Assembly (NCBI GenBank): GCA_017398105.1
Contig: JAFQHF010000006.1
Location: forward strand, 1-33,639
Reading direction: 5' to 3'
Length of the DNA stretch: 33,639 nt
DNA from: Oscillospiraceae bacterium
GTDB taxonomy: Bacteria > Bacillota_A > Clostridia > Oscillospirales > Oscillospiraceae
The notes below the pieces were generated by a model, which saw nothing but the letters and a program-made list of their open reading frames with translations, searched no databases and had not been told where the DNA came from. Positions 7,678-16,334 of the stretch are shown here, piece by piece. Within the stretch, counting starts at the first letter, position 1, and each line of letters opens with the position of its first letter. The translations under genes and the position numbers were made by a program.

Positions 7678-7848
7678 TTAGCCTTCCTCGATAGCCTCGG
7701 TGGGGCACTGATCAGCGCAGGAGCCGCAGGAAACGCAGACATCAGCGTCGATAACGTACTTGCCTTCGCCCTCGGAAATAGCCTCAACGGGGCACTGGTC
7801 GGCGCAGGAGCCGCAAGCGACACAAGCGTCAGTAATAACGTATGCCAT
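7678..7848 (-). CDS. 2[4Fe-4S] ferredoxin
   Basis: This 56-residue Clostridial-type ferredoxin is a soluble low-potential electron carrier, used by enzymes such as pyruvate:ferredoxin oxidoreductase and hydrogenase. Two cluster-binding motifs are complete: CVACGSCADQCP and CVSCGSCADQCP, each CxxCxxCxxxCP. The two halves are near repeats, as expected from the ancient duplication. GGAGG lies about 9 bases before the ATG at 7848; a longer start five codons upstream would contain that site. It has its own promoter and terminator, so it is a single-gene transcript. Confidence 0.96.
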   Translation of the reverse strand: MAYVITDACVACGSCADQCPVEAISEGEGKYVIDADVCVSCGSCADQCPTEAIEEG

Positions 7849-7884
7849 GATATTTACCTCCATAAAAATTCTTGTTTGTGTTTC

Positions 7885-7900
7885 ACGTTATGTGTAACGT
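7885..7900. promoter_or_regulatory. Perfect inverted repeat in the ferredoxin leader
   Basis: ACGTTA at 7885-7890 and TAACGT at 7895-7900 form a perfect 6-bp palindrome with a 4-base centre, just downstream of the -10 of the ferredoxin promoter. It could be an operator; the regulator is unknown. Confidence 0.35.
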
Positions 7901-7906
7901 ATCTAC

Positions 7907-7934
7907 ATTGTAGCATGTATTTCAAAAATTGCAA
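7907..7934 (-). promoter_or_regulatory. Putative ferredoxin promoter
   Basis: On the minus strand TTGCAA (7934-7929) and TACAAT (7912-7907) are separated by 16 bp, about 60 bp before the start codon. Confidence 0.6.
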
Positions 7935-8039
7935 TTCCTTTTTCGGAAAATTGGTGAATATTTTTTTCCAGCGTTGGCGATGCTTTACGGGAAAAGGCGT
8001 ACTTTTTAGGTTACCTTTGGCTAACTTTGGAGGAATACG

Positions 8040-10364
8040 ATGCGTTACCATGTTCAAACCTCGGAACTGATTCAGCGTTCCGGACAAAAGGCCAGATGCC
8101 TGGGGCACAGCTATGTGGGATCGGCCCACTTCCTGCTGGTGCTTTCGCGGGAGCCCGGCGGTATGGGGATGGTGCTGCGGCAGGCCGGGGTGGACCCGGA
8201 CCTGACGGAGGCTATGGCTCAGCTGCTCTACGGGACGGGGACTCCGGATCTGCCCCTTCCCCAGGGCCTTTCCGCAGAGGCCAGGGAACTGCTGCGTCTT
8301 GCGGCGCTGGAGGCCCGGCAGCAGAGCAGCCGGGAGATTCAGGTGCACCATCTGCTGCTTGCCATGGCACGGATGGAAAACAGTGCGGCAGGTCAGCTGC
8401 TGCAGATCAACGGTGTCAGCGCGGAATCGCTGTTTACCTATACGCTTGACTATCTGCGCTGGGAAAAACAACCGGCAAAAGGAAAAAAGGAGGCGGTCTC
8501 AACGAGACTTTTGGAACAATTCAGTGAAGACCTGATCGCAAAGGCATCCACGATGGAACCGGTGATCGGGCGGGAACGGGAGATCGACATGGTGGTGGGG
8601 ATCCTGTGCCGGAAAAGCAAAAACAATCCGGCCCTGGTGGGGGAACCCGGCGTGGGAAAAACAGCCATTGCCGAAGGACTTGCCCAGCGGATGGCTATGG
8701 GAAATGTACCGCCTCAGCTGAAGGACAAACGGCTGGTGAGCCTGAATATGGCCAGCTTGGTGGCAGGCACCAAATACCGTGGTGAGTTTGAGGAACGGCT
8801 GCGGGATGTGCTGTCGGAGATCCGGCGCAATGGGGATGTGATCCTCTTCGTGGACGAAATGCATACCATTGTCGGGGCCGGTGCTGCGGAGGGTGCCATT
8901 GACGCAGCCAATATCTTCAAGCCCGCCCTTGGACGGGGAGAACTGCAGATGCTGGGCGCCACCACCCGGGAGGAATACCGGAAATATATTGAAAAGGATG
9001 CGGCGCTGGAGCGGCGCTTCCGTCCGGTGGCAGTGGAGGAGCCGGGGGAGGAAGCAACGCTTGCGATTTTGCGGGCCCTGAAGCCGGGACTGGAACGGCA
9101 CCACCATTTGCGGATCACAGAGGATGCCCTGAAGGAATCCGTCCGGCTCTCCGTGCGGTATCTGCCGGATCTGTATCTGCCGGACAAGGCCATTGACCTG
9201 CTGGACGAAGGCGCAGCCAGAGCCCGCATGGAGGAAATGTCCTCAGGAAAAGGAAGCGCGGCGCGAAAGGAACTGGAGCAGGAACTGCAGGGGGCGGTTC
9301 GGGAACGAAGGTTCGAAAAGGCTGCGGAGCTTCGGGACAAAATGCAGAATCTGAGCAAACCGGCTGAAGGAAGTCGCAGGGGCCGCAGCGTTACGGCAAA
9401 TGACATTGCCTGGGTCGTGTCTGCCCGCACCGGAATCCCTGTGGGGCGGCTGACCTCCGGGGAACGGGAGCGGCTGCTGAACCTGGAAGGGCTGCTGTCC
9501 AGCCAGGTGGTAGGACAGGAGAAGGCAGTCAGCGCCGTTGCGGAAGCGGTACGCCGGGGCTACTCCGGTATCCGGGATGCAAACCGTCCCATTGCCTGCC
9601 TGTTGTTTACCGGAGCTACCGGCGTGGGCAAGACGGAACTGTGCCGGGCACTGGCACAGGAGGTATACGGCAGCCGGGAGGCCATGATCCGGTTGGATAT
9701 GACGGAGTTTATGGAAAAACAGTCGGTATCCCGGCTCATCGGTGCCCCTCCCGGCTATGTGGGCTACGAGGAGGGCGGAAAGCTGACGGAAGCGGTACGC
9801 CGCCGTCCTTACTGTCTGGTACTGCTGGATGAGCTGGAAAAGGCGCACCCGGACGTGCTGGGCATTCTGCTGCAGATCATGGAAGAGGGCTGCCTGACAG
9901 ATTCCACAGGACGGCATGTGAGCTTTAAAAATGCCATTGTGGTAATGACCTCCAACGTTGGCGGCGGTCTGAAGGGAGAGGGCCTGGGCTTCTGCGCCGT
10001 GGGAAAGGATGCGGAAATGGGAAAGGCCCTGTGCCATGCCTTTTCACCGGAGTTTCTGGGGCGGATCGATCAGACGGTGCATTTTGAAGCACTGGGCAAA
10101 GGCGCCATGGAGACCATTGCCTGGAAATACCTGCGCCAGCTGCAGGAGCGTACGGCCTCCCTGGGGACACAACTTCAGCTGCCTCAGGAACTGGCCGCCT
10201 TCCTTCTGGGAAAGTGTCCCGGAGAAGACGGCGCCCGGCAGCTGCGGCGCCTGGTGCAGACGGAGGTGGAAGGGCCTCTGGCCAGCTTCCTGCTGCGCTG
10301 CTCCAGAAAACCGAGCCGGATCAGGCTGCGGCTGGAGGCGGGAGAAATTTCCTTTTGTTCGTAA
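8040..10364 (+). CDS. clpC: ClpC-type AAA+ unfoldase subunit
   Basis: This 774-residue class I Hsp100 ATPase unfolds proteins and feeds them to the ClpP protease. A Clp-N double repeat occupies about residues 5-140. The first AAA+ module has Walker A GEPGVGKT (201-208) and Walker [11 protein letters not shown] (about 267-276). A short middle domain with a UVR-like stretch ([13 protein letters not shown]) supports ClpC rather than ClpA or ClpB. The second module has Walker A GATGVGKT (525-532) and Walker [13 protein letters not shown]. An LGF tripeptide lies in the region where ClpP-binding loops occur. A good AGGAGG-like site precedes the ATG. The usual Firmicutes companions ctsR, mcsA and mcsB are absent here, and no CtsR box is seen, so it may be a second copy or be regulated differently. 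Confidence 0.9.
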   Translation: MRYHVQTSELIQRSGQKARCLGHSYVGSAHFLLVLSREPGGMGMVLRQAGVDPDLTEAMAQLLYGTGTPDLPLPQGLSAEARELLRLAALEARQQSSREIQVHHLLLAMARMENSAAGQLLQINGVSAESLFTYTLDYLRWEKQPAKGKKEAVSTRLLEQFSEDLIAKASTMEPVIGREREIDMVVGILCRKSKNNPALVGEPGVGKTAIAEGLAQRMAMGNVPPQLKDKRLVSLNMASLVAGTKYRGEFEERLRDVLSEIRRNGDVILFVDEMHTIVGAGAAEGAIDAANIFKPALGRGELQMLGATTREEYRKYIEKDAALERRFRPVAVEEPGEEATLAILRALKPGLERHHHLRITEDALKESVRLSVRYLPDLYLPDKAIDLLDEGAARARMEEMSSGKGSAARKELEQELQGAVRERRFEKAAELRDKMQNLSKPAEGSRRGRSVTANDIAWVVSARTGIPVGRLTSGERERLLNLEGLLSSQVVGQEKAVSAVAEAVRRGYSGIRDANRPIACLLFTGATGVGKTELCRALAQEVYGSREAMIRLDMTEFMEKQSVSRLIGAPPGYVGYEEGGKLTEAVRRRPYCLVLLDELEKAHPDVLGILLQIMEEGCLTDSTGRHVSFKNAIVVMTSNVGGGLKGEGLGFCAVGKDAEMGKALCHAFSPEFLGRIDQTVHFEALGKGAMETIAWKYLRQLQERTASLGTQLQLPQELAAFLLGKCPGEDGARQLRRLVQTEVEGPLASFLLRCSRKPSRIRLRLEAGEISFCS

Positions 10365-10371
10365 TTTTGTA

Positions 10372-10383
10372 GAACAGGTGTTC
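10372..10383. promoter_or_regulatory. LexA-like palindrome upstream of the dcw promoter
   Basis: GAACAGGTGTTC is a perfect GAAC-N4-GTTC palindrome, matching 12 of 14 positions of the Gram-positive SOS box CGAACRNRYGTTYC when one flanking base is included on each side. It lies 50 bp before the mraZ -35 and just after the clpC stop. Confidence 0.3.
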
Positions 10384-10432
10384 GAAAATGTGGTGTTTTC
10401 ACGCAAAAAACGAAAAAAGCCGGAGAAAATGA

Positions 10433-10461
10433 TTGATTTTTTATCTGGATGGTAGTATACT
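10433..10461 (+). promoter_or_regulatory. Promoter of the dcw cluster
   Basis: TTGATT at 10433-10438 and TATACT at 10456-10461 are separated by 17 bp. Transcription would start near 10468, about 50 bp before the mraZ start codon. Confidence 0.75.
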
Positions 10462-10476
10462 GTCTTTACTTGGAGC

Positions 10477-10504
10477 AAAAGGGTAGTAAAGTGGAGTAAA
10501 AGGG
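10477..10504 (+). promoter_or_regulatory. Probable MraZ operator (three direct repeats)
   Basis: AAAAGGG (10477-10483), AAAGTGG (10488-10494) and AAAAGGG (10498-10504) are direct repeats at 10-11 bp intervals, thus on one face of the helix. They lie between the promoter and the mraZ ribosome site. MraZ is known to bind such 10-bp-phased G-rich repeats in front of its own gene (AAAGTGK boxes in Mycoplasma, TGGGN boxes in E. coli). Confidence 0.75.
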
Positions 10505-10519
10505 AATGGAGGTGAGCAC

Positions 10520-10948
10520 ATGATCGGTAAATACAGCGCCAAACTGGATGACAAGAGCCGTCTTTTCGTCCCCAGCAAGCTGCGCGGGGAGTTGGGCGAG
10601 ACCTTTTTCGTTACCCTGGGCGTTAACTGCGGTCATCGGTGTCTCACCATTTACACTGCCGAGGAGTGGCAGCGGCTTTCCGATAACTTCAACGCTCTGA
10701 GCATTTCCCAGCGGGCAGGTGCAACCAGCCTGATTTTTATGAACGCTGCGGAATGCACACCCGACAAGCAGTTCCGGTTCAGCCTGACACCCTTCCTGCT
10801 GAATTACGCAGGCATTGACCGGGAGGTCATGATCGTGGGCCGGGCCGGTCAGGCGGAAATCTGGGATGCCAGGGAATTCGAGGCATTCGAGACCGAGAAC
10901 CTTACCCCTGAAAAACTGCTGGCATCTTTGGAGGCAATCGGGCTATGA
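10520..10948 (+). CDS. mraZ: Transcriptional regulator MraZ
   Basis: This 142-residue protein of two AbrB-like (MraZ/SpoVT) half-domains forms ring oligomers that bind repeats before their own operon and tune the dcw cluster. The first half has the family motif DDKSRLFVPSKLR (residues 10-22), and the second has TPDKQFRFSLTPFLLNYAGI (about 75-94), where DxxGR is more usual than the DKQFRF seen here. It is the first dcw gene. GGAGG precedes the ATG by about 8 bases, and its stop overlaps the rsmH start (ATGA). Confidence 0.96.
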   Translation: MIGKYSAKLDDKSRLFVPSKLRGELGETFFVTLGVNCGHRCLTIYTAEEWQRLSDNFNALSISQRAGATSLIFMNAAECTPDKQFRFSLTPFLLNYAGIDREVMIVGRAGQAEIWDAREFEAFETENLTPEKLLASLEAIGL

Positions 10949-11889
10949 GCACTGTAAATGAATTTCACCATGTTTCCGTGCTGCTGGAGGAGTGCATTGA
11001 TGGCCTGGCCATCAAACCGGACGGCACGTATGTAGACGGCACCCTGGGCGGAGCCGGTCATTCCAGCCGGATTGCGGCGGAACTGACCACCGGCCGTCAC
11101 ATTGGTATTGACCGGGACCCCATCGCCCTGAAGGCCGCAGCGAAACGGCTGCAGCCCTGGGCAGATCGGGTAACGCTGGTGCATTCCAATTTCTGCGAGA
11201 TCGCCAGGGTGCTGGATGATCTGGGCATCGAAGGCGTGGACGGCATCCTGCTGGATCTGGGTGTTTCCTCTCCGCAGCTGGATGATGGGGAACGGGGCTT
11301 TTCCTATATGGTGGATGCGCCGCTGGATATGCGCATGAACAACGAGGATTCCCTGAGCGCCTATACGGTGGTCAATACCTGGTCCTATGAAGAACTGAAA
11401 AAAATCCTGTATGAATATGGCGAGGAACGCTATGCACCCAAAATTGCAGCTGCCATCTGCAGCCGCCGGGAAAGCGCTCCCATTCAAACCACTCTGGAGC
11501 TTGTGGAGATCATCCGCTCTGCCATGCCTGCTTCCGCCCTGCGGGAAAAGCAGCACCCGGCGAAGCGCAGCTTCCAGGCCATCCGGATCGCCGTCAATGA
11601 TGAGCTGAACTCCGTTGCGAAGGTCATGGAGGATGCCATCCCCCGACTGAACAAGGGCGGCCGGCTGGCAGTGATCACCTTCCACTCTCTGGAAGACCGC
11701 ATTGTAAAAAATGCGATGGCAAGTGCTGCCAAGGGCTGTACCTGCCCGCCCAACTTCCCGGTCTGTGTCTGCGGGAAGAAACCCCAGGTCAGGCTCGTTA
11801 CCCGAAAGCCCATCGTTTCCGGGGATGAGGAGCTGGAACGCAACCCCAGAGCCCGCAGTGCAAAGCTGCGGATCTGTGAAAAACTCTAA
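10945..11889 (+). CDS. rsmH: 16S rRNA (cytosine-1402 N4)-methyltransferase
   Basis: RsmH (MraW) methylates N4 of C1402 in 16S rRNA using S-adenosylmethionine. The 314-residue length is standard. Signature segments are HVSVLLEECIDGL, YVDGTLGGAGHS (the methyl-donor site), GILLDLGVSSPQLDD, RGFSY, and near the end FHSLEDRIVK. A Cys-rich segment with four Cys (GCTCPPNFPVCVCG) is as seen in Firmicutes homologues. The start codon overlaps the mraZ stop, so the two are coupled. The modification partner RsmI is encoded 4 kb upstream on the other strand. Confidence 0.97.
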   Translation: MSTVNEFHHVSVLLEECIDGLAIKPDGTYVDGTLGGAGHSSRIAAELTTGRHIGIDRDPIALKAAAKRLQPWADRVTLVHSNFCEIARVLDDLGIEGVDGILLDLGVSSPQLDDGERGFSYMVDAPLDMRMNNEDSLSAYTVVNTWSYEELKKILYEYGEERYAPKIAAAICSRRESAPIQTTLELVEIIRSAMPASALREKQHPAKRSFQAIRIAVNDELNSVAKVMEDAIPRLNKGGRLAVITFHSLEDRIVKNAMASAAKGCTCPPNFPVCVCGKKPQVRLVTRKPIVSGDEELERNPRARSAKLRICEKL

Positions 11890-11910
11890 CGCATAAAGGG
11901 GGAGACCATC

Positions 11911-12381
11911 ATGGTCCAGAAGCCCAAAATCCAATATGTCGGTCAGTTCTATGTGCACGGCAGCGAAGCAAGAAAGCTGGAACTGCTGGAGAAGAAGCAG
12001 GCAAAAACCAGGCTCCCCATGGAGCGCCTGCAGAAAATTGAAAAGATCTATGTGGACCCTGTGGCAATTTTGGGCATTGTGGTGGCCATTGTGATGCTGG
12101 CTGTTATGGTAGTCGGCGTCATGCAGATTCAGGAGGACTGGGCGGAATATGAGCAGATGTCTTCCTATGTGTCCTCTCTGAAAAAGACCCATGCGGACAA
12201 GGCGCAGGAATACCGGGACAGTTACGATCTGGAAGATATCCGTACCAAAGCCCATGCGCTGGGTCTGATTCCCAAGGAAGAGGCTAAGACGATGACCATC
12301 GTGGTCACAATGCCGGAGCCGGAACCCACGGTCAGCAGGATCGATGAGATCAAGTGGTTCCTGGAAGGCCTCTTTGCATAA
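11911..12381 (+). CDS. ftsL: FtsL-like septum protein
   Basis: This 156-residue bitopic membrane protein sits at the usual ftsL position. A basic cytoplasmic part (1-48) is followed by one membrane helix at about 50-71, then a helical extracellular region likely to form a coiled coil (DWAEYEQMSSYVSSLKKTHA). The DIRTKAHALGLIPKEEAKTM stretch resembles the conserved end of FtsL/DivIC proteins. FtsL proteins pair with DivIC and DivIB/FtsQ and help activate FtsW and its PBP. Sequence identity in this family is very low, so the name rests mainly on topology and place. GGGGGAG lies about 9 bases before the ATG. Confidence 0.75.
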   Translation: MVQKPKIQYVGQFYVHGSEARKLELLEKKQAKTRLPMERLQKIEKIYVDPVAILGIVVAIVMLAVMVVGVMQIQEDWAEYEQMSSYVSSLKKTHADKAQEYRDSYDLEDIRTKAHALGLIPKEEAKTMTIVVTMPEPEPTVSRIDEIKWFLEGLFA

Positions 12382-12418
12382 TTGATTTCCGGCCTCATAC
12401 AATATGGATAGCAGCTGC

Positions 12419-12451
12419 AATGGGCGGCGAGGGTTTCCCTTGCTGCCCATT
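12419..12451 (+). repeat. Hairpin between ftsL and the PBP gene
   Basis: A 14-bp imperfect stem (12419-12432 with 12438-12451) sits in the 106-bp gap between ftsL and the PBP gene. No T-run follows, so it is not a simple terminator; it may affect transcript stability or processing. Confidence 0.55.
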
Positions 12452-12487
12452 CATTGAATTCAGGCTGCTTTCTGTGAGGAGGCCGAT

Positions 12488-14818
12488 ATGAGGAAGAAGA
12501 CGAAGCAATATGACCGCCTGCGCATGAACAGCGGCCAGCACAGAAGAATCCTGCTGGTGGCTCTGGTTCTGGGGCTGCTGGCCTTTGTGCCGGTTTTGTG
12601 GCGGCTGTATGCGCTGATGATTACGGAGTATGACTACTATGCGGGACTGGCTCTGCGCAATCAGACCCGCAGCACGACGGTTACCGCACACCGGGGGGAT
12701 ATCTACGACCGGAATATGAATGTTCTGGCGGCTTCCGTTACGGTGGAGAATCTTTATCTGGATCCCCATGAGCTGCGGCAGGCAAAGGAAGATGTTGCGC
12801 AGATCGCGGCCTTTCTGGGTCAGCTGCTGGAAAAGGACCCGGCCTGGATCGAGGAACAGGCCGGTGATCTGAAGCAGCGCTACAAGCAGATCGCCAGCCG
12901 GCTGGACAGCCGGACAGGGGCCGATATCCGTGCATACATAAATGAAAATGATATTTCCGGAATCCATCTGGAACCGGCATCCCAACGGGTATATCCCTTT
13001 GGAACTCTGGCAGCCCAGGTGATCGGCTTTACCAATGCCTCCAACGAAGGCTCCGAGGGGGTGGAGGCAGCCTATAACAGCTATCTGTCCGGCAAGGCCG
13101 GGAAAGTCATTACGACAAAGGGCAACAATGAGATGGATATGCCCTTTTCTTATGAAAATTATATGGCCTCCCGCCGGGGAGACAGCCTGGTACTGACTTT
13201 GGATACTACGGTGCAGGCCTGTCTGGAAAAGCAGATGGCGGCAGCCATTGACCGGTATGCGGTTCAGAACGGAGCCTTTGGACTGGTGATGCATGCCAAA
13301 ACCGGCGAGATCCTGGCAATGGCGACCCTGGGAAGCTATGACCCCAATAACTATCTGGAACTGACAGATCCGAAGGTGCTGGCCCGGCTGGAGGAAATGA
13401 AGCAGAGCTATCTGAAACAGCCGGAGCAAAGCGCGGCCTTTTCCTCCGGGAAGAAGGCGTATTCCGAAGCGCTGTCCGCAGCCCGGCTGAAGCAGTGGCG
13501 GAACCGGGTGCTGTCCGACGGCTATGAGCCGGGGTCTACCTTTAAAGTTTTGACCATGGCGGCGGCGCTGGACTGCGGAGCCATTGATCTGAACACATCC
13601 TTTCACTGCTCCGGTTCGGAGCAGATCCCTGGCCGCTCCCAGCTGCTGCACTGCTGGCGTTCCACAGGACACGGTTCGGAGCAGACGCCCCAGGCCCTGC
13701 AGAATTCCTGCAATATTGCCTTTGCCCACATTGCGCTGAAGCTGGGGGGCGAACGGTTCTATGACTATATCCAAAAATTCGGCATTCTGGAAAAAACCGG
13801 GATTGATCTGGCGGGAGAGAGCAAAGGAATCTTTTTTGACAAGGCTCTGGTAACGAATACGGACAAATGGGGCACCGCATCCCTGACCTCCGGCTCCTTT
13901 GGGCAGACCTTTAAAATCACGCCGCTGCAGCTTGTCAGAGCCATTGCCTCTGTGGTCAACGGAGGGAATCTGCTGGAGCCTTACATCGTTTCCGAAATTC
14001 TGGATGCCGATGGCAATACCGTCATGAAGGCGGAGCCGACCGTGGTACGCCAAACCATCCGGAAAGAGACCTCGGATACCATGCGGACCCTGATCGAATC
14101 GGTGGTCACCGAAGGTACGGCAAAAAATGCTTCTGTGGCAGGATTTTCCATTGGCGGGAAAACCGGGACCAGCGAGAAAATCGATGTCTTTGATGAAAAC
14201 GGGCAGCGGGTGCAGGATAAGATCGTTTCCTTTGTGGGGATCGCGCCCATGGAGGACCCGGAATACATTGTCCTGGTGGCGCTGGATACCCCTTCCCGGG
14301 AAACGGGGATCTATATCTCCGGCGGCGTTATGGCAGCACCGACGGTGGGGGCTGTGATGGCAGACATTTTGCCCTATCTTGGGGTGGAACGTCACTTTGC
14401 GGAGGACGAGCTTTTCGGAAAAGAATTTGTCATGGAGGATATGTCCGGCTTGACAGGGGAGGAAGCAGCGCGTAAACTAAAAGAATACGGTTTTACGGCA
14501 GAATTCTCAGGCTCCGGTGAAACAGTCACGGCGCAGATCCCGGCGGCGGGGCAGACGGTTCCCGGCGGCAGCGAGGTGCTGCTGTACCTGGGAGAAGATG
14601 CGGCGCAAGAGACGGTTCCGGTTCCGGATTTTTCCGGGATGCACCGGCAGCAGGCCTTTGATGCGGCGGCAAAGCTGGGGCTGTATATTCTGGCGACGGG
14701 AAATATGGAGCTTTCTCCCAAAGTGATCGTCACGGCGCAGGATATCCCTGCCGGGACGCAGATCGCCAGAGGCGCAACGATTACTCTGGAATTTACCGAT
14801 CCCGCTGCGCGGGACTGA
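12488..14818 (+). CDS. Class B penicillin-binding protein with two PASTA domains
   Basis: This 776-residue transpeptidase cross-links peptidoglycan at the septum or spore cortex. After a basic N-terminus, a membrane helix spans about 21-44. The dimerisation domain follows (RGDIYDRNMNVLA near residue 70). The catalytic motifs are complete: STFK (350-353, acyl-serine 350), SCN (407-409) and KTGT (558-561). Two PASTA domains occupy about 645-702 and 708-772. SpoVD normally has one PASTA and PBP2x two, so I cannot decide between a vegetative division enzyme and a sporulation enzyme; it is the only PBP in the cluster. GAGGAGG lies about 7 bases before the ATG. Confidence 0.93.
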   Translation: MRKKTKQYDRLRMNSGQHRRILLVALVLGLLAFVPVLWRLYALMITEYDYYAGLALRNQTRSTTVTAHRGDIYDRNMNVLAASVTVENLYLDPHELRQAKEDVAQIAAFLGQLLEKDPAWIEEQAGDLKQRYKQIASRLDSRTGADIRAYINENDISGIHLEPASQRVYPFGTLAAQVIGFTNASNEGSEGVEAAYNSYLSGKAGKVITTKGNNEMDMPFSYENYMASRRGDSLVLTLDTTVQACLEKQMAAAIDRYAVQNGAFGLVMHAKTGEILAMATLGSYDPNNYLELTDPKVLARLEEMKQSYLKQPEQSAAFSSGKKAYSEALSAARLKQWRNRVLSDGYEPGSTFKVLTMAAALDCGAIDLNTSFHCSGSEQIPGRSQLLHCWRSTGHGSEQTPQALQNSCNIAFAHIALKLGGERFYDYIQKFGILEKTGIDLAGESKGIFFDKALVTNTDKWGTASLTSGSFGQTFKITPLQLVRAIASVVNGGNLLEPYIVSEILDADGNTVMKAEPTVVRQTIRKETSDTMRTLIESVVTEGTAKNASVAGFSIGGKTGTSEKIDVFDENGQRVQDKIVSFVGIAPMEDPEYIVLVALDTPSRETGIYISGGVMAAPTVGAVMADILPYLGVERHFAEDELFGKEFVMEDMSGLTGEEAARKLKEYGFTAEFSGSGETVTAQIPAAGQTVPGGSEVLLYLGEDAAQETVPVPDFSGMHRQQAFDAAAKLGLYILATGNMELSPKVIVTAQDIPAGTQIARGATITLEFTDPAARD

Positions 14819-14832
14819 TACAAATTGAAAAT

Positions 14833-14858
14833 GGAAAATGGAAAATTCTCCATTCTCC
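14833..14858 (+). repeat. Imperfect inverted repeat before murE
   Basis: 13 bases (14833-14845) mirror the next 13 (14846-14858) with two A/C mismatches, and the left arm is itself a GAAAATG tandem. It fills most of the 55-bp gap before the murE ribosome site and may be the remnant of an interspersed repeat. Confidence 0.4.
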
Positions 14859-14873
14859 GGAAGGAGATTACCT

Positions 14874-16334
14874 ATGAAACTGAAGGATTTGATCCGAAAT
14901 ATTCCGGTTTTGGAATGCACTGCCGATCCGGAAACGGAAATCAGCAATGTTCATTATGATTCCCGGAAGGTAACTGAGGGGAGTCTGTTTGTTGCGGTGT
15001 CCGGCTTTGCCTCTGACGGAAACCGGTTTATTCCCATGGCTATGGGCAAGGGCGCCCGTGCGGTGGTGACCGCGAAAAAACCGGAAGGTGATGTGCCGTA
15101 TGTGCTGGTGGAATCCGACCGGCTGGCATTGGCGCTGCTGGGCTGTAATTTCTTCGGCCATCCCTCCAAAGCCATGACCATGATCGGTATTACCGGTACC
15201 AACGGCAAGACCTCCGTTACGCTGCTTCTGAAGCATGTGCTGGAAACCTGTCTGGGGGCAAAGGTGGGACTTATCGGCACCATGGCGAATATGGTAGGCG
15301 ATGAGGTGATCCCAACGGAACGCACCACGCCGGAAAGCTTTGACCTGCAGGCTCTGTTTGCCCGGATGCGCGCTGCCGGATGCAGCCATGTGGTCATGGA
15401 GGTTTCCAGCCACGCGGTGACGCTGGAACGGATCGGCGGAATCCATTTTGATGTTGCGGCCTTTACCAACCTGACGGAAGATCATCTGGATTTCCACAAG
15501 ACCATGGATGCCTACTGCGATGCCAAGGCGGAGCTGTTCCGGCGATGCCGCACGGCTGTTATCAATGCGGATGACAGCTATTCCGACAGAATCCTCGCCG
15601 CAGCGGCCTGCCCGGTGCTGACCACTTCCGTGACGCAGGAGCAGGGGCTCTATGCCAAAGATCTGGAGCTTCTGTCTGAGGGTATCCGTTTTACGGCCTG
15701 CTGCGACGCAGAGGAAGTGCAGGTTCAGCTGCCCATTCCCGGACGCTTTACGGTATACAATGCTCTGACGGTTCTGGGCGTTGCAAAACAGCTGGGAATC
15801 TCTCTTTCTGACTGTGCGGAAGCCCTGAAGACGGCCCAGGGGGTCAAAGGCCGTGTGGAAGTGGTTCCCACTCCCGGAATGCCCTACAGTGTTCTGATCG
15901 ACTATGCCCATACTCCGGACGGGCTGGAAAATGTACTGTCCTCTGTGAAGGGCTTCTGCAAAGGCAGAGTCATCGGTGTTTTCGGCTGCGGTGGCGACCG
16001 GGACCCCATGAAGCGGCCCATTATGGGCAGGATCGGTGTGAAGCTTTCCGATTTTGCCGTCATTACCTCGGACAATCCCAGAACCGAAGATCCCATGGCC
16101 ATTATTTCGGATATCCTCAAAGGGGTAAAACAGGAATACGGGGAATATATTGTTATCGAAGATCGCCGTGCTGCCATCAGATATGCTATGGACATTGCGA
16201 AAAAAGATGATATAATTGTATTAGCAGGAAAGGGCCATGAGACCTACCAGGACATCGGCGGTCACAAATACCATCTGGATGAACGGGAAGAAGTCGCAGC
16301 CCACCTGGAAGAATTGAGGAATTACAATGGCTAA
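14874..16334 (+). CDS. murE: UDP-MurNAc-L-Ala-D-Glu:meso-diaminopimelate ligase
   Basis: MurE adds the third amino acid of the peptidoglycan stem peptide in an ATP-dependent cytoplasmic step. The 486-residue protein has the Mur ligase order: N-terminal UDP-binding domain (1-95), central ATPase with GITGTNGKTS (105-114) and C-terminal domain. The DNPR motif (400-403) is the known marker for meso-diaminopimelate specificity, so the wall is predicted to contain DAP rather than lysine. The start at 14874 is preferred because GGAAGGAG lies 8 bases upstream; an in-frame ATG 12 codons earlier falls in the repeat. Its end overlaps murF by 8 bases. Confidence 0.97.
   Translation: MKLKDLIRNIPVLECTADPETEISNVHYDSRKVTEGSLFVAVSGFASDGNRFIPMAMGKGARAVVTAKKPEGDVPYVLVESDRLALALLGCNFFGHPSKAMTMIGITGTNGKTSVTLLLKHVLETCLGAKVGLIGTMANMVGDEVIPTERTTPESFDLQALFARMRAAGCSHVVMEVSSHAVTLERIGGIHFDVAAFTNLTEDHLDFHKTMDAYCDAKAELFRRCRTAVINADDSYSDRILAAAACPVLTTSVTQEQGLYAKDLELLSEGIRFTACCDAEEVQVQLPIPGRFTVYNALTVLGVAKQLGISLSDCAEALKTAQGVKGRVEVVPTPGMPYSVLIDYAHTPDGLENVLSSVKGFCKGRVIGVFGCGGDRDPMKRPIMGRIGVKLSDFAVITSDNPRTEDPMAIISDILKGVKQEYGEYIVIEDRRAAIRYAMDIAKKDDIIVLAGKGHETYQDIGGHKYHLDEREEVAAHLEELRNYNG

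Noticed and set aside
7985..8039. CtsR operator before clpC
   Set aside because: Only loose CTTTGG repeats are present; the GGTCAAA heptads of CtsR boxes are missing.
10849..12450. Long minus-strand open frame of 533 codons
   Set aside because: It lies opposite mraZ, rsmH and ftsL, has no ribosome site and no family features; it is a shadow caused by codon bias.
12395..14395. Minus-strand open frame of 666 codons
   Set aside because: It is fully antisense to the PBP gene, whose catalytic motifs are intact; the composition (many His, Gln, Cys) is typical of shadow frames.
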